From contig NZ_KL591016.1 of NCBI RefSeq assembly GCF_000716335.1, forward strand, positions 2,999-66,998: 64,000 nucleotides of DNA, given 5' to 3'. Below the pieces are notes generated by a model. The model was not told the origin of the DNA. It searched no databases and saw only the letters and a list, made by a program, of their open reading frames with translations. Positions 63,548-64,000 of the stretch are shown one piece after another. Origin of the DNA: Streptomyces sp. NRRL S-118. GTDB lineage: Bacteria > Actinomycetota > Actinomycetes > Streptomycetales > Streptomycetaceae. The position numbers and the translations under genes are program-made. Position 1 is the first letter of the stretch, and each line of letters opens with the position of its first letter.

Positions 63548-64000
63548 ATGACGGGGACGACGGGCCGCGAGCCCGGGGCACGGAGCGGCGCCGGCCGGGT
63601 CTGGGCGGCCGCGCAGCTGATGCTGGCCTGGGTGGCGCTGCTGTGGGTGCTGGAGGCCGTGGACCTGGCGACCGGCCACGCCCTGGACGGGTACGGCATC
63701 AGCCCGCGGGAGGTCACCGAGCTGCGCGACCTCGTCCCCGCGGCGTTCCTGCACTTCGGCTTCGGCCACGTCGCGGCGAACACCGTGCCGCTGCTGGTCC
63801 TCGGCTTCCTCGCGGCGCTCGGCGGCATCCGCCGCTTCCTGGCCGTCGCCGCGCTGATCGTGGTCGTCGACGGGCTGGGCGTGTGGCTCGTCTCCCCGTC
63901 GTACAGCGTCACGGCGGGCGCGTCGGGGTTGATCTTCGGCCTCTTCGGCTACCTGGTGTTCCGCGGTTTCGTGGACCGCAAGGCGCTGGACATCGGCGTG
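63548..64000 (+). CDS. Rhomboid-family intramembrane serine protease, 5' part
   Basis: The first 151 codons are visible; the gene runs off the right edge. After a soluble N-terminus of about 18 residues, hydrophobic helices alternate with the family hallmarks: LVPAAFLHFGFGHVAANTVP (the HxxN region) and SVTAGASGLIFGLFGYL, whose GASG holds the nucleophile Ser. The catalytic His would lie beyond the edge. The ATG at 63548 has CAGGGGG upstream. Likely cleaves membrane-bound substrates. Confidence 0.88.
   Translation, partial: MTGTTGREPGARSGAGRVWAAAQLMLAWVALLWVLEAVDLATGHALDGYGISPREVTELRDLVPAAFLHFGFGHVAANTVPLLVLGFLAALGGIRRFLAVAALIVVVDGLGVWLVSPSYSVTAGASGLIFGLFGYLVFRGFVDRKALDIGV

Overview
The window looks like a core-chromosome segment of a Streptomyces species. 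Reasons: very high GC with strong GC bias at third codon positions, many GTG starts, long runs of 4-bp stop/start overlaps, lipobox and Tat-like signal peptides, a Streptomyces griseus-type aminopeptidase, the futalosine (Mqn) menaquinone route, and Rex and Crp operators of the Streptomyces type. I saw no tRNA, rRNA, insertion sequence, prophage or CRISPR array.

Layout. 1-4.4 kb: end of an unknown gene, a divergent HxlR regulator / NmrA-type reductase pair, a RarD-like permease, and a divergent CGNR-regulator / VOC-protein pair that share one palindrome. 4.6-12.4 kb: secreted M28 aminopeptidase, 42-bp tandem repeats, a LolA-like envelope protein, a polyprenyl diphosphate synthase, an S15-family protein that lacks its serine nucleophile, and fumarylacetoacetase. 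12.5-19.7 kb: the most unusual block. A GntR regulator has a 38-bp palindrome over its start. It is followed by an AprB-like ferredoxin, an SsuACB-type ABC importer with a C-terminally extended binding protein, and an AprA-like FAD flavoprotein fused to a HEAT-repeat domain. 19.7-21.5 kb: an AraC regulator and a secreted intradiol dioxygenase with a chitin/cellulose-binding module.

21.7-37.8 kb: the complete 14-gene nuoA-N operon for respiratory complex I, read right to left. It has a Rex operator and a Crp-like site upstream and a strong terminator after nuoN. 38.5-49.3 kb: NlpC/P60 cell-wall hydrolase, geranylgeranyl-reductase-type flavoprotein (candidate menaquinone reductase), acetyltransferase, a large zinc-ribbon membrane protein, menG, a degenerate amidohydrolase coupled to mqnC, a membrane Ser/Thr kinase, and mqnA. 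49.5-64 kb: cold-shock protein with a structured leader, CapA-like protein, tyrosine phosphatase, MFS transporter, DHFR-like reductase, a proline-rich secreted protein, a DinB-like protein, a TetR regulator, a dicarboxylate symporter, small proteins, UdgX-type uracil-DNA glycosylase, mqnE, an Lrp regulator, ubiX (mqnM) and the start of a rhomboid protease.

How the genes work together: complex I, the polyprenyl synthase, MqnA, MqnC, MqnE, the UbiX prenyltransferase, MenG and the candidate ring-tail reductase all make or use menaquinone, so most of the window serves the respiratory chain. The 12.5-19.7 kb block reads as a self-contained uptake-and-redox module for a small, probably sulfur-containing, anion. 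Its substrate cannot be fixed from sequence. All family calls come from reading translated sequence and known motifs; no database search was run.
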